A stretch of DNA of 12,595 bases from JACRAR01 sp041665185. GTDB taxonomy: Bacteria > Pseudomonadota > Gammaproteobacteria > Burkholderiales > Rhodocyclaceae. This document shows, piece after piece, positions 6,714 through 12,595 of the stretch. The translations under genes were made by a program, and so were the position numbers. The notes under the pieces are model-generated. The model made no database searches and was not told the DNA's origin. It saw nothing but the letters and a program-made list of their open reading frames with translations. The DNA is taken from positions 1 to 12,595 of the forward strand of contig JBAYJH010000127.1 in NCBI GenBank assembly GCA_041665185.1, in the 5' to 3' direction. The first letter of the stretch is position 1. Every line of letters begins with the position of its first letter.

Positions 6714-7166
6714 TCAGCGTTTGTAGATGCCGCCGCAAACCACGTTGTCGTCGAGTTTCTCGCAGTACATCTGCTTCGGCAACGCCTTCTTGGTGATCGG
6801 ATCGCTGAACTTGTAGTCCTGCCAGAATTTGCCCTTGGATTTCGCCAGATCGACCCGTTCCTGCACGAAGGCCTTGCCATCCGGATCCTTCAGACCGATG
6901 AGCTCCTTGCCGACCATCTTGTCGTTGGCGCCATGGGCGATCACCTTGCCGTCGATCCCATACACCACGACATAGAGGTCGCGGTCGACCCATTTCGCGT
7001 CCTTCTTGGTAATCTCCTCGAAGGTTTTCTGCGGGTTCGCCTTGATCGCCGCGACGGCTTTTCCCACCATCGCTTCGGCTTCCTTGGCGTTGGCGAATTC
7101 GTCCTTGGCCTGCGCCGTTTGCACCAGCGCCAACATTAGGCCGGTCATCATTGCAATCTTCTTCAT
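6714..7166 (-). CDS. Secreted stand-alone Cache-domain sensor protein
   Basis: A 150-residue protein with a typical Sec signal peptide: MKK, a hydrophobic core at residues 5-17 and an AQA cleavage site before Lys21. The mature part looks like a single Cache domain (sCache/PF17200-like), the small-molecule-binding fold of many chemoreceptors, here with no membrane or signalling part. Family signs are DLYVVVYGIDGKVIAHG at 63-79, the NDKMVGKEL stretch at 81-89 and GKGKFWQDYKF-like sequence at 111-120 (KGKFWQDYKF). Cys134 and Cys144 could form a disulfide in the periplasm. The start is fixed by GGGAGAA at 7179-7173, six bases before the ATG; the frame is open further upstream without such a site. 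It sits directly before a chemoreceptor gene that lacks its own Cache domain, so it may be a periplasmic ligand-binding partner of that receptor. The ligand is unknown. Confidence 0.85.
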   Translation of the reverse strand: MKKIAMMTGLMLALVQTAQAKDEFANAKEAEAMVGKAVAAIKANPQKTFEEITKKDAKWVDRDLYVVVYGIDGKVIAHGANDKMVGKELIGLKDPDGKAFVQERVDLAKSKGKFWQDYKFSDPITKKALPKQMYCEKLDDNVVCGGIYKR

Positions 7167-7172
7167 TTGTCG

Positions 7173-7179
7173 TTCTCCC
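7173..7179 (-). promoter_or_regulatory. Ribosome binding site fixing the Cache protein start
   Basis: GGGAGAA on the minus strand, six bases before the ATG at 7166. It decides between this start and a longer open frame that extends upstream through the terminator-like hairpin to 7481; the choice is supported by the perfect signal peptide that follows. Confidence 0.65.
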
Positions 7180-7283
7180 GTGTAAGTGCATCCTGAAAAG
7201 ACTTTCCAACCGCCGTCAGGCGCCCGATCTCTTGCCGGATCTGCTTGACGAATCAAGATCGTACCATGTTCAAGTGGATTTTT

Positions 7284-7309
7284 CGAAAACCCGGTGACGA
7301 CCCACCGGG
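7284..7309 (-). terminator. Rho-independent terminator after cheD
   Basis: On the minus strand CCCGGTG and CACCGGG form a seven-pair GC-rich stem around GGTCGT, followed directly by TTTTCG. It begins 15 bases after the cheD stop codon. The T-run is short (four), so termination may be incomplete. It suggests that the Cache and chemoreceptor genes have their own promoter within 7167-7283, where I see no convincing sigma-70 or sigma-28 promoter. Confidence 0.6.
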
Positions 7310-7323
7310 GAGCCTGAGCCGGA

Positions 7324-7974
7324 TCAAAACAACTCGATTTCCCCGGCCACCGGTTTGTCGCTGATGACCTCGATATAGGCTTTCTCCTGATTGGCGATGA
7401 CGTTGTTGTGCAAGGAGCGCAAGCGTTTGACTCTCGCCTTGCCGCTGGCCGGGAAATACACCACCATGCGCGGAAAGACATCCCCCACGTCTTCGGCGAC
7501 GATGCTCAATGATTCGGTCTTGAGATAGTCGCGGACGAAAGTGATGTTGCGATCGCCCACGTCGGTCATGTTTTCCAGGATGCGGCCGCCGCCGAAAATC
7601 TTCACTTCCAGGTTTTTTCGGACGCCCCCATTGCGCAGGATCACGTTGATCAAATGCTCCATGGCATAGTTGCCGTAACGGGTCGCCGCTCCCAGGCCGG
7701 TCGCGGCCCAGTTTGCCGGCTCGTCGCGGCCCGAGGCGGGCAACATGAAATGATTCATGCCGCCGACGCCGGAAACCCGGTCGCGGATGCAGGCGGAGAT
7801 ACACGATCCCAGCGTGGTATACACGCCTTCGTCGGATCGGGTTACATAATATTCGCCCGGCAGGATACGCGCCGCGTAAGCGCCATACGTGACATTCCAG
7901 GAACGCCGGACATGCTCGAAACCGGGCAGCAGGGGGGGCGGGGCGGGACGAGGCCCGTTGGTGGGTTGCGTCAT
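7324..7974 (-). CDS. cheD: Chemoreceptor glutamine deamidase CheD
   Basis: A 216-residue cytoplasmic protein of the CheD family, which hydrolyses specific glutamine side chains of chemoreceptors to glutamate and so tunes their methylation sites. The catalytic cysteine is Cys58 in TTLGSCISACIRD (53-65) and the histidine is His75 in GGMNHFMLP (71-79); their 17-residue spacing matches the Cys27-His44 pair of Thermotoga CheD. PGEYYVT (39-45) and KIFGGG (125-130) are further family signs. The first 20 residues are proline-rich and dispensable-looking. The ATG at 7974 has no clear ribosome binding site, but no better start exists before the conserved core. It follows the HDOD gene by 28 bases, probably in one transcript, and precedes the Cache/receptor pair, whose receptor is a likely substrate. 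Confidence 0.95.
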   Translation of the reverse strand: MTQPTNGPRPAPPPLLPGFEHVRRSWNVTYGAYAARILPGEYYVTRSDEGVYTTLGSCISACIRDRVSGVGGMNHFMLPASGRDEPANWAATGLGAATRYGNYAMEHLINVILRNGGVRKNLEVKIFGGGRILENMTDVGDRNITFVRDYLKTESLSIVAEDVGDVFPRMVVYFPASGKARVKRLRSLHNNVIANQEKAYIEVISDKPVAGEIELF

Positions 7975-8002
7975 GGGAAGAGCGTTGTCGAGGGGGCCGC
8001 CG

Positions 8003-8854
8003 TCATTCGGTAAACAACTGCTCCGCCTCCGCGATTTCTTCCCGCGCCTCCCGCACGACTGGCGCGATGCAGTCTTCTCCCAGCCCGGTCAGGTTCCAGG
8101 CGCGCGGGTCGATCGGCGAAACATCTGCCGGATCGAGGGAGTCGACTTCGGCCATCAGCGCAAGTACGTTGGCCAGATGGATCAAGGCCGTTTCCCTCGG
8201 ATAATCCCGCGCGCCGCCGATGTCGTGATGAAACTCGATGCATTCCGCCAATACAGACGGAATATGCCAGAGGCGGGCCAGCGCGCCGCCCACCGCCGCA
8301 TGATCCAGTCCCATCACCTGCCGCTCGGCTTGATGGATCGGCAACTGATCCAGGCTGTCGAGAACCATCAGCAGCGCCTCCTCGGCCTGCCTGGGGAGAC
8401 GGTTGAATATCACCAGTTCGCCGATGTCGTGCAACAGGCCGGCGGCAAATAATGTGTCCGGATCGCAGCCGCGGCACAACTTCGCGAGGGAACGCGCGGT
8501 CAGCGCACAGTAAAGACTGTGGCGCCAGAAATTCGCCATCGACACCAGTTCGTTGGGCAGCCCGGCGAAGGTTTTGGCGACGGACATCGACAAGGCCAGG
8601 CTGCGGACCTGTGCCGTGCCGATGATCGACACCGCCTTGGCTACGGTGGTGACCGGCGACGCGAAGCTGTACAGACTGCTGTTGGCGACCCGCAGCAAGC
8701 GCAGGGTAAACGACGGGTCCTGGCTGACCGCCTTGGCGATGTCGGCAGACGAACTATCGGGATCGTCGATCAAGCGGCTGATGCGCAAGAAGACGTCGGG
8801 CAAGGTCACCAGGCCTTCGATGTCCTTCACCAGATCGCCTGCCGTGATCGACAT
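8003..8854 (-). CDS. HDOD-domain signalling protein
   Basis: A 283-residue cytoplasmic protein that is almost entirely an HDOD domain (PF08668), a non-catalytic-looking relative of HD hydrolases found in bacterial signalling proteins. Conserved features are SQDPSFTLRLLRVANSS (44-60), the IGTAQVRSLAL turn (78-88), FWRHSLYCA (109-117), the HD dyad in LLHDIGE (140-146), DHAAVGGALARLW (184-196) and the His209-His210 pair (EFHHD). Unlike the HD-GYP-type protein in this window, its HD residues are intact, although HDOD proteins are generally not thought to be phosphodiesterases. AAAGGAG seven bases before the ATG is the strongest ribosome binding site in the block. It is followed closely by cheD, which suggests a chemotaxis or motility role. 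No receiver, GGDEF or EAL domain is attached. Confidence 0.9.
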   Translation of the reverse strand: MSITAGDLVKDIEGLVTLPDVFLRISRLIDDPDSSSADIAKAVSQDPSFTLRLLRVANSSLYSFASPVTTVAKAVSIIGTAQVRSLALSMSVAKTFAGLPNELVSMANFWRHSLYCALTARSLAKLCRGCDPDTLFAAGLLHDIGELVIFNRLPRQAEEALLMVLDSLDQLPIHQAERQVMGLDHAAVGGALARLWHIPSVLAECIEFHHDIGGARDYPRETALIHLANVLALMAEVDSLDPADVSPIDPRAWNLTGLGEDCIAPVVREAREEIAEAEQLFTE

Positions 8855-8923
8855 GCACTCGCTCCTTTGATGGCTTTCGGAATCAATCTTCGCGCCGGGG
8901 AGATATCTTACATTGCTTCCCCG

Positions 8924-9556
8924 TTAGGCGCCGGGCCGCCGTCTCCAGACGCTGGCGAGCCAGGGCTGCTGTTCGCGCGGCAGGCCGTCGGGCCGGTAAT
9001 AGTGTGTCAATTCGACGAAGCCCGCCGCCGCGACCAGGCTGAACCAGGTGTCCGGCGCGTAATAGGCACCGTAGCGTCCGCGAGTCCAGCCTTCCTCGTC
9101 CCGGCCATGCGGATTCGAACAGAACAACACGCCGCCGGGTTTCAGCGTGGCATGCAGTTCCCCCAACACGCGCGGCAATTCCTGGCGGGGAACATGGAAC
9201 AGCGAGGCATTGGCGAACACTCCGTCGAAATGCTGGTCCGGCAGATCGAGTTCAAGGAAGTCCTGCCGCCATACCTCGCAACCGCTATAAGCGCGCGCCA
9301 TGTCCGCAAAGCGTTCGGCGCCTTCGAGGCCTATGGCGATGTGGCCGAGGTCGGCGAACACTTTCAGGTCGCGACCCGGCCCGCAGCCGAAATCGAGCAC
9401 CCTGAAAGGCGGGATACCCTCAATGTGATCGAGCAGCGCCGCGATGTTCTGGCAGACATCGTGATCGCGCGTGCCTTGCCAGAAATCCTCGGCACGCTGA
9501 TTGTAGTGTTCCAGCGTGAGCGCGGCGATCTTCTCAAGGTCTTGCCGGTTTAGCAT
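8924..9556 (-). CDS. Class I SAM-dependent methyltransferase
   Basis: A 210-residue cytoplasmic methyltransferase of the type 11/25 group. The SAM-binding motif I is VLDFGCGPGRDL at residues 53-64, the acidic residue after strand 2 is Glu78 in GLEGAE, motif II/III runs through FDGVFANASLFHVP (109-122), and LKPGGVLFCSNP (137-148) is the post-motif region. The N-terminal HYNQRAEDFW (18-27) is common in small-molecule methyltransferases. It has no CheR-type fold signature, so it is not an obvious receptor methyltransferase despite being upstream of the HDOD and cheD genes by 69 bases. The ribosome binding site is weak. Its substrate is unknown; it may merely be a neighbour of the chemotaxis block. 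Confidence 0.88.
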   Translation of the reverse strand: MLNRQDLEKIAALTLEHYNQRAEDFWQGTRDHDVCQNIAALLDHIEGIPPFRVLDFGCGPGRDLKVFADLGHIAIGLEGAERFADMARAYSGCEVWRQDFLELDLPDQHFDGVFANASLFHVPRQELPRVLGELHATLKPGGVLFCSNPHGRDEEGWTRGRYGAYYAPDTWFSLVAAAGFVELTHYYRPDGLPREQQPWLASVWRRRPGA

Positions 9557-9708
9557 GGTTTCGGATACGGGGCACCTGAAAGCTGGAACCAGGTTGGATT
9601 TACAATGGACGCCTCTCGCCTTCGCTTCGAGAACCTGGCAAAGATAGCGTATTCTCCCCGGCTAGTCTGCCGGAATTTCTTCCACAACGATTCATCGAGG
9701 ACAATATC

Positions 9709-10212
9709 ATGACCCTATCCATGTATGCCGCATCGACCCCCGCCTTCCGCCGCATGCTCGGCAACCTGGCGGCGATACTCAACAAGGCGGCTGCGCACGC
9801 CGACGCCCGCAAGATCGATCACGGGGTGCTGATCAATGCCCGCCTGTTCCCGGACATGCTGCCGCTGATCAAGCAAGTGCAGATCGCCAGCGACACCGCC
9901 AAGGGCTGCGTCGCCCGCCTGGCCGGCATCGACATCCCCAAGTTCGAGGACGACGAAACCAGCTTTGCCGACTTGCAGGCACGCATTGCCAAGACCATCG
10001 CCTTCATCGACAGTGTGCCGCCCGCACAGGTCGATGGCAGCGAAGGCCGCGACATCAGCCTGCAAATCCGCGACAAGAAAATCGAGTTGAAGGGCCAGGA
10101 TTTCCTGGTCAACCGGGCCTTGCCGAACTTCTACTTCCACGTCACCACGGCTTACGCGATCCTGCGCCACAACGGCGTCGAAATCGGCAAGAGCGATTAT
10201 CTGGGAACTTAA
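9709..10212 (+). CDS. DUF1993 family protein
   Basis: A 167-residue soluble protein that matches the DUF1993 family (PF09351) along its full length. Recognisable family stretches are ARLFPDMLPLIKQVQIASD (44-62), AKGCVARLAG (64-73) and PNFYFHVTTAYAILRHNG (139-156) near the C-terminus, ending GKSDYLGT. The family is all-helical and related in fold to DinB-like proteins, and no function is established. CGAGG at 9696-9700 is a plausible ribosome binding site eight bases before the ATG. It is divergent from the methyltransferase gene; the 152-base gap holds a possible minus-10 hexamer TACAAT at 9601-9606 without a good minus-35. A 71-base inverted-repeat element begins at its stop codon. Confidence 0.9.
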   Translation: MTLSMYAASTPAFRRMLGNLAAILNKAAAHADARKIDHGVLINARLFPDMLPLIKQVQIASDTAKGCVARLAGIDIPKFEDDETSFADLQARIAKTIAFIDSVPPAQVDGSEGRDISLQIRDKKIELKGQDFLVNRALPNFYFHVTTAYAILRHNGVEIGKSDYLGT

Positions 10213-10280
10213 CTTTTATGATCCGCGGGCTACGCCCCGAAGGAAGTCCCCTGGTGGGACGCCCCCGATCATGAAAGTTA
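10210..10280 (+). repeat. 71-bp element with 14-bp terminal inverted repeats and inner hairpins
   Basis: TAACTTTTATGATC (10210-10223) pairs with GATCATGAAAGTTA (10267-10280) over 14 positions with one G-U wobble. Inside are two further hairpins, GGGC-TAC-GCCC (10227-10237) and GTCCC-CTGGT-GGGAC (10246-10260), which would give a three-way junction. The 16 bases at 10232-10247 occur exactly, on the other strand, at 3771-3786. The left arm overlaps the DUF1993 stop codon. It may be a small palindromic mobile or REP-like repeat that also ends the transcript; no target-site duplication is clear. Confidence 0.6.
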
Positions 10281-10292
10281 GCGGCATACACA

Positions 10293-10332
10293 CGGCCCCC
10301 CACCCCCTGCCCCCGCCCCGGGGCGGGGGGCA
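10293..10332 (+). repeat. C-rich tract with GC palindrome upstream of MFS gene
   Basis: A C-rich run leads into a palindrome at 10308-10332, TGCCCCCGCCCC against GGGGCGGGGGGCA with one unpaired G. The layout copies that of 3848-3887: pyrimidine tract, then palindrome, a few dozen bases before a rightward gene. No T-run follows. Confidence 0.5.
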
Positions 10333-10415
10333 AGATGTGCTCGCTACGCTCGACATCACCAAACGCCCTCTTCGTCGTATTTCACACTAACCCACCGACT
10401 GACCCCGAGTCCTTC

Positions 10416-11606
10416 ATGAAGCGCCGCATACCCGCCGGCATCTGGGCGCTGGGTTTCGTCAGCCTGCTGATGGACGTGTCGTCGGAACTGATCCATAGCT
10501 TGCTGCCGGTGTTCATGCTGACGGTGCTGGGCGCCAGCGCCTTCGCCATCGGCCTGATCGAGGGTGCGGCCGAAGCCACGGCGCTGATCGTCAAGGTGTT
10601 CTCAGGCGCCCTCAGTGATTACCTGGGCAAGCGCAAGCCGCTGGCGGTTTTCGGTTACGGCCTGGGCGCGCTCAGCAAGCCGCTCTTCGCCATGGCGACG
10701 ACGCTCGACCTGGTGGTCACGGCGCGCCTGCTGGACCGTGTCGGCAAGGGCATCCGCGGCGCGCCGCGCGATGCCCTGGTGGCCGACCTTGCGCCACCCG
10801 AATTGCGCGGTGCAGCGTTCGGCCTGCGCCAGGCGCTCGACACCGTCGGCGCCTTCCTCGGTCCATTGCTGGCGATGGGGCTGATGCTGATGTGGGCCAA
10901 CGACTTTCGCACGGTATTCTGGGTCGCCGCGATCCCGGGCTTTCTCGCCGTTGCCCTGCTCCTCTTCGGCGTGCAGGAACCGGAGAAACACACGGGCGAG
11001 CGCCGCGTCAATCCGATCCGCATGGACAACCTGCGGCGCCTGGGCAACGCCTATTGGTGGGTGGTGGCGGTCGGCGCCCTGTTCACCCTGGCCCGCTTCA
11101 GCGAGGCCTTCCTGGTGCTGCGCGCCCAGCAGGGCGGCCTGCCGCTGGCCTTGATCCCGCTGGTGCTGATAGCGATGAACGTCGTGTATGCGACGGCCGC
11201 CTATCCCTGCGGCAAGCTCGCGGACTCGATGAGCCACACCCGGCTGCTGGCCTGGAGCCTGCTGCTGCTGATCGCCGCGGACACGTTGCTGGCGCTGGGC
11301 AACCACTGGGGCTGGGTATGGGCCGGCGTCACGCTGTGGGGCCTGCACCTGGGCATGAGCCAGGGGCTGCTGGCGACCATGGTCGCCGATATCGCGCCGG
11401 CCGATCTGCGCGGCACCGCCTATGGATTCTTCAACCTGCTCTCCGGCCTGGCGATGCTGGTCGCCAGCGGCGTGGCGGGATTTCTGTGGGACGCGCTGGG
11501 CGCGGCATACACCTTCATCGCGGGCATCGCCTTCTGCGTATTGACGCTGCTGGCCCTGGCGTTCAGAAACTTCGCTGGCGCCGCGCTGCCCGATCGTTCG
11601 GTGTAA
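10416..11606 (+). CDS. Major facilitator superfamily transporter
   Basis: A 396-residue inner-membrane transporter with about twelve membrane segments in two halves. MFS motif A appears after segment 2 as GALSDYLGKRKP (64-75), and a weaker copy as GKLADSMSHTRLL (266-278) after segment 8. The halves also repeat ADLAPPELRGAAFGLRQAL (123-141) and ADIAPADLRGTAYGFFNLL (324-342), which shows the internal duplication. RLLDRVGKGIRGAPRDALV (104-122) is typical of an uncharacterised drug- or metabolite-efflux type MFS group. The ATG at 10416 gives the normal short N-terminus; the frame is open to an ATG at 10335, right after the GC palindrome, which would add 27 non-membrane residues. Neither has a strong ribosome binding site. 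The substrate is unknown. It is followed after 33 bases by rlmJ, which is unlikely to be functionally linked. Confidence 0.92.
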   Translation: MKRRIPAGIWALGFVSLLMDVSSELIHSLLPVFMLTVLGASAFAIGLIEGAAEATALIVKVFSGALSDYLGKRKPLAVFGYGLGALSKPLFAMATTLDLVVTARLLDRVGKGIRGAPRDALVADLAPPELRGAAFGLRQALDTVGAFLGPLLAMGLMLMWANDFRTVFWVAAIPGFLAVALLLFGVQEPEKHTGERRVNPIRMDNLRRLGNAYWWVVAVGALFTLARFSEAFLVLRAQQGGLPLALIPLVLIAMNVVYATAAYPCGKLADSMSHTRLLAWSLLLLIAADTLLALGNHWGWVWAGVTLWGLHLGMSQGLLATMVADIAPADLRGTAYGFFNLLSGLAMLVASGVAGFLWDALGAAYTFIAGIAFCVLTLLALAFRNFAGAALPDRSV

Positions 11607-11639
11607 ACTGCCCGCCCCAATCGAACCGGCCGAGTTGCC

Positions 11640-12494
11640 ATGCTGAGCTACCGCCACGCCTTCCATGCCGGCAATCATGCCGATGTACTCAAGCATTTCC
11701 TGCTGGTGCAATTGATCCGCCACCTGTGTCAAAAGGATGCGCCTTTCTGGGTCATCGACAGCCATGCCGGGGCGGGCCTGTATGCGCTGGACGCCGGCTA
11801 CGCCACGCAACTCGCCGAGCATGCCGACGGCATCGGCCGGCTGTGGCCGCGCGACGACCTGCCGGCGCCGTTGGCCGAATACGTCGACCTGGTGCGCGCA
11901 TTGAATCCCGACGGAAAGCTGCGGGCCTATCCGGGCTCACCGTGGATCGCCTTCCAGTTGCTGCGCCCGCAGGACCGCCTGCGCCTGTTCGAATTGCACA
12001 GCAGCGACAGCCCGGTGCTGCACCACAATTTCCGCGCCGCCGGCAAACGCGTCGCCATCGCGGAATCCGACGGCTACGCCGGCCTCAGGGCGCTGCTGCC
12101 GCCCCCGCCGCGCCGTGCCGCGATCCTGATCGATCCATCCTACGAGGACAAGGAAGATTACCGGCAAGTCCTGCAGGCCCTGGACGACGGCCTGAAGCGC
12201 TTCGCCACCGGCAGCTACGCGCTCTGGTATCCGCAGTTGCAGAGCCTCAAGTCGCGCCAGTTGCCGGACAAGCTGAAAGCCCAGGTGGCGTCATCGGCAA
12301 AGAACTGGCTGCATGTGAGCCTGACGGTCCACACCCCGGCCGCCGACGGTTTCGGCATGCATGGCAGCGGCATGTTCCTGGTGAACCCGCCGTGGACGCT
12401 GCACGAGACCCTGCTGGAAGTCATGCCTTACCTGGTGAGAGTGCTGGGGCAGGACGGCGGCGCGTGCTACTCGCTGGAACAAGGCAAGGCCTGA
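11640..12494 (+). CDS. rlmJ: 23S rRNA (adenine-2030 N6)-methyltransferase RlmJ
   Basis: A 284-residue cytoplasmic SAM-dependent methyltransferase, close in length to the 280-residue E. coli enzyme, which methylates A2030 of 23S rRNA. The N-terminus MLSYRHAFHAGNHADVLKH (1-19) is nearly the family signature. SHAGAGLY (41-48) is the SAM-binding motif, YPGSPWIA (97-104) the next conserved block, and ILIDPSYEDKEDY (162-174) the catalytic motif, where Asp165 is the catalytic aspartate. The motif reads DPSY in place of the E. coli DPPY. FATGSYALWYP (about 192-202) and GSGMFLVNPPW (about 243-253) complete the family pattern. The ribosome binding site is weak. The next gene starts four bases after the stop codon. 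Confidence 0.95.
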   Translation: MLSYRHAFHAGNHADVLKHFLLVQLIRHLCQKDAPFWVIDSHAGAGLYALDAGYATQLAEHADGIGRLWPRDDLPAPLAEYVDLVRALNPDGKLRAYPGSPWIAFQLLRPQDRLRLFELHSSDSPVLHHNFRAAGKRVAIAESDGYAGLRALLPPPPRRAAILIDPSYEDKEDYRQVLQALDDGLKRFATGSYALWYPQLQSLKSRQLPDKLKAQVASSAKNWLHVSLTVHTPAADGFGMHGSGMFLVNPPWTLHETLLEVMPYLVRVLGQDGGACYSLEQGKA

Positions 12495-12498
12495 ACGC

Positions 12499-12595
12499 GT
12501 GAAGAAGAGGACCGCTCCCTCGCCCTGCCCTTGCGGCAGCGGCCGGCCGTATGCCGACTGCTGCCGCCTGCCGCATGAGGGAACAATCCCTGCCG
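12499..12595 (+). CDS. SEC-C zinc-binding protein, YchJ/UPF0225-like, partial
   Basis: Only the first 32 codons are present before the window ends. A GTG at 12499, four bases after the rlmJ stop, opens a frame beginning VKKRTAPSPCPCGSG and continuing RPYADCC. The CPCGSG-x5-CC pattern is the SEC-C zinc-binding motif found at the N-terminus of YchJ (UPF0225) family proteins and at the C-terminus of SecA. Its position at the very start of the protein favours the YchJ type. The close spacing suggests translational coupling with rlmJ. The rest of the protein and its function cannot be seen. Confidence 0.75.
   Translation, partial: MKKRTAPSPCPCGSGRPYADCCRLPHEGTIPA

Noticed and set aside
8896..8923. 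Inverted repeat CGGGGA...TCCCCG between the methyltransferase and HDOD genes
   Set aside because: Six pairs with a 16-base loop and no T-run; too weak to call an operator or terminator.
10602..11822. Open frame of 406 codons on the minus strand opposite the MFS gene
   Set aside because: Gln/Arg/His-rich shadow of the transporter with no recognisable family.
10892..12502. Open frame of 536 codons on the plus strand across the MFS and rlmJ genes
   Set aside because: It spans two well-recognised genes in another frame and encodes low-complexity Arg/Pro/Gly/Ala sequence.

Overview
The window is GC-rich and gene-dense, with an even, strongly GC-biased codon use. A CheD/MCP chemotaxis block, HDOD and HD-GYP-type signalling proteins, a DUF1993 protein, RlmJ and C-rich palindromic intergenic repeats together suggest a free-living betaproteobacterium, perhaps of the Rhodocyclales type. 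This assignment is inference from gene content only; there is no rRNA or other marker. I support thirteen protein genes plus the first codons of a fourteenth. None is frameshifted. I see no tRNA or rRNA gene, insertion sequence or CRISPR array.

Region 1 (1-3686) is metabolic. A carboxyltransferase-domain acyl-CoA carboxylase subunit is transcribed leftward and runs off the window edge. It is divergent from a rightward run of a classical short-chain dehydrogenase, a zinc-free quinone-oxidoreductase-type MDR enzyme and a TauE/SafE-type membrane permease. The shared upstream region (941-1053) carries a perfect 13-bp inverted repeat that could be an operator. An acyl-CoA or organic acid catabolic role is plausible but no substrate can be named.

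Region 2 (3687-9556) is signalling. After a repeat-rich spacer comes an HD-GYP-type protein whose metal-binding HD dyad is replaced by Met-Asn while the HH and DGTGYP parts are intact. Convergent to it is a leftward block, in transcription order: a class I methyltransferase, an HDOD protein, CheD, a terminator-like hairpin, a small secreted stand-alone Cache-domain protein, an intercistronic hairpin, and a methyl-accepting chemotaxis protein whose own periplasmic part looks like a four-helix bundle. A natural reading is that the secreted Cache protein senses a ligand and signals through the neighbouring receptor, with CheD adjusting the receptor's glutamine/glutamate state.

Region 3 (9557-12595) holds a DUF1993 protein, a second repeat-rich spacer, an MFS transporter, the 23S rRNA methyltransferase RlmJ, and a SEC-C (YchJ-like) protein cut by the window end.

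The two repeat-rich spacers (3687-3934 and 10213-10415) share an exact 16-bp sequence in opposite orientation, followed in each copy by a small hairpin of different sequence, and each is followed by a C-rich tract ending in a GC-rich palindrome. They look like two composite members of dispersed intergenic repeat families. The most interesting leads are the secreted Cache/MCP/CheD block, the degenerate HD-GYP protein and the composite repeats. None can be proven a new system from sequence alone.
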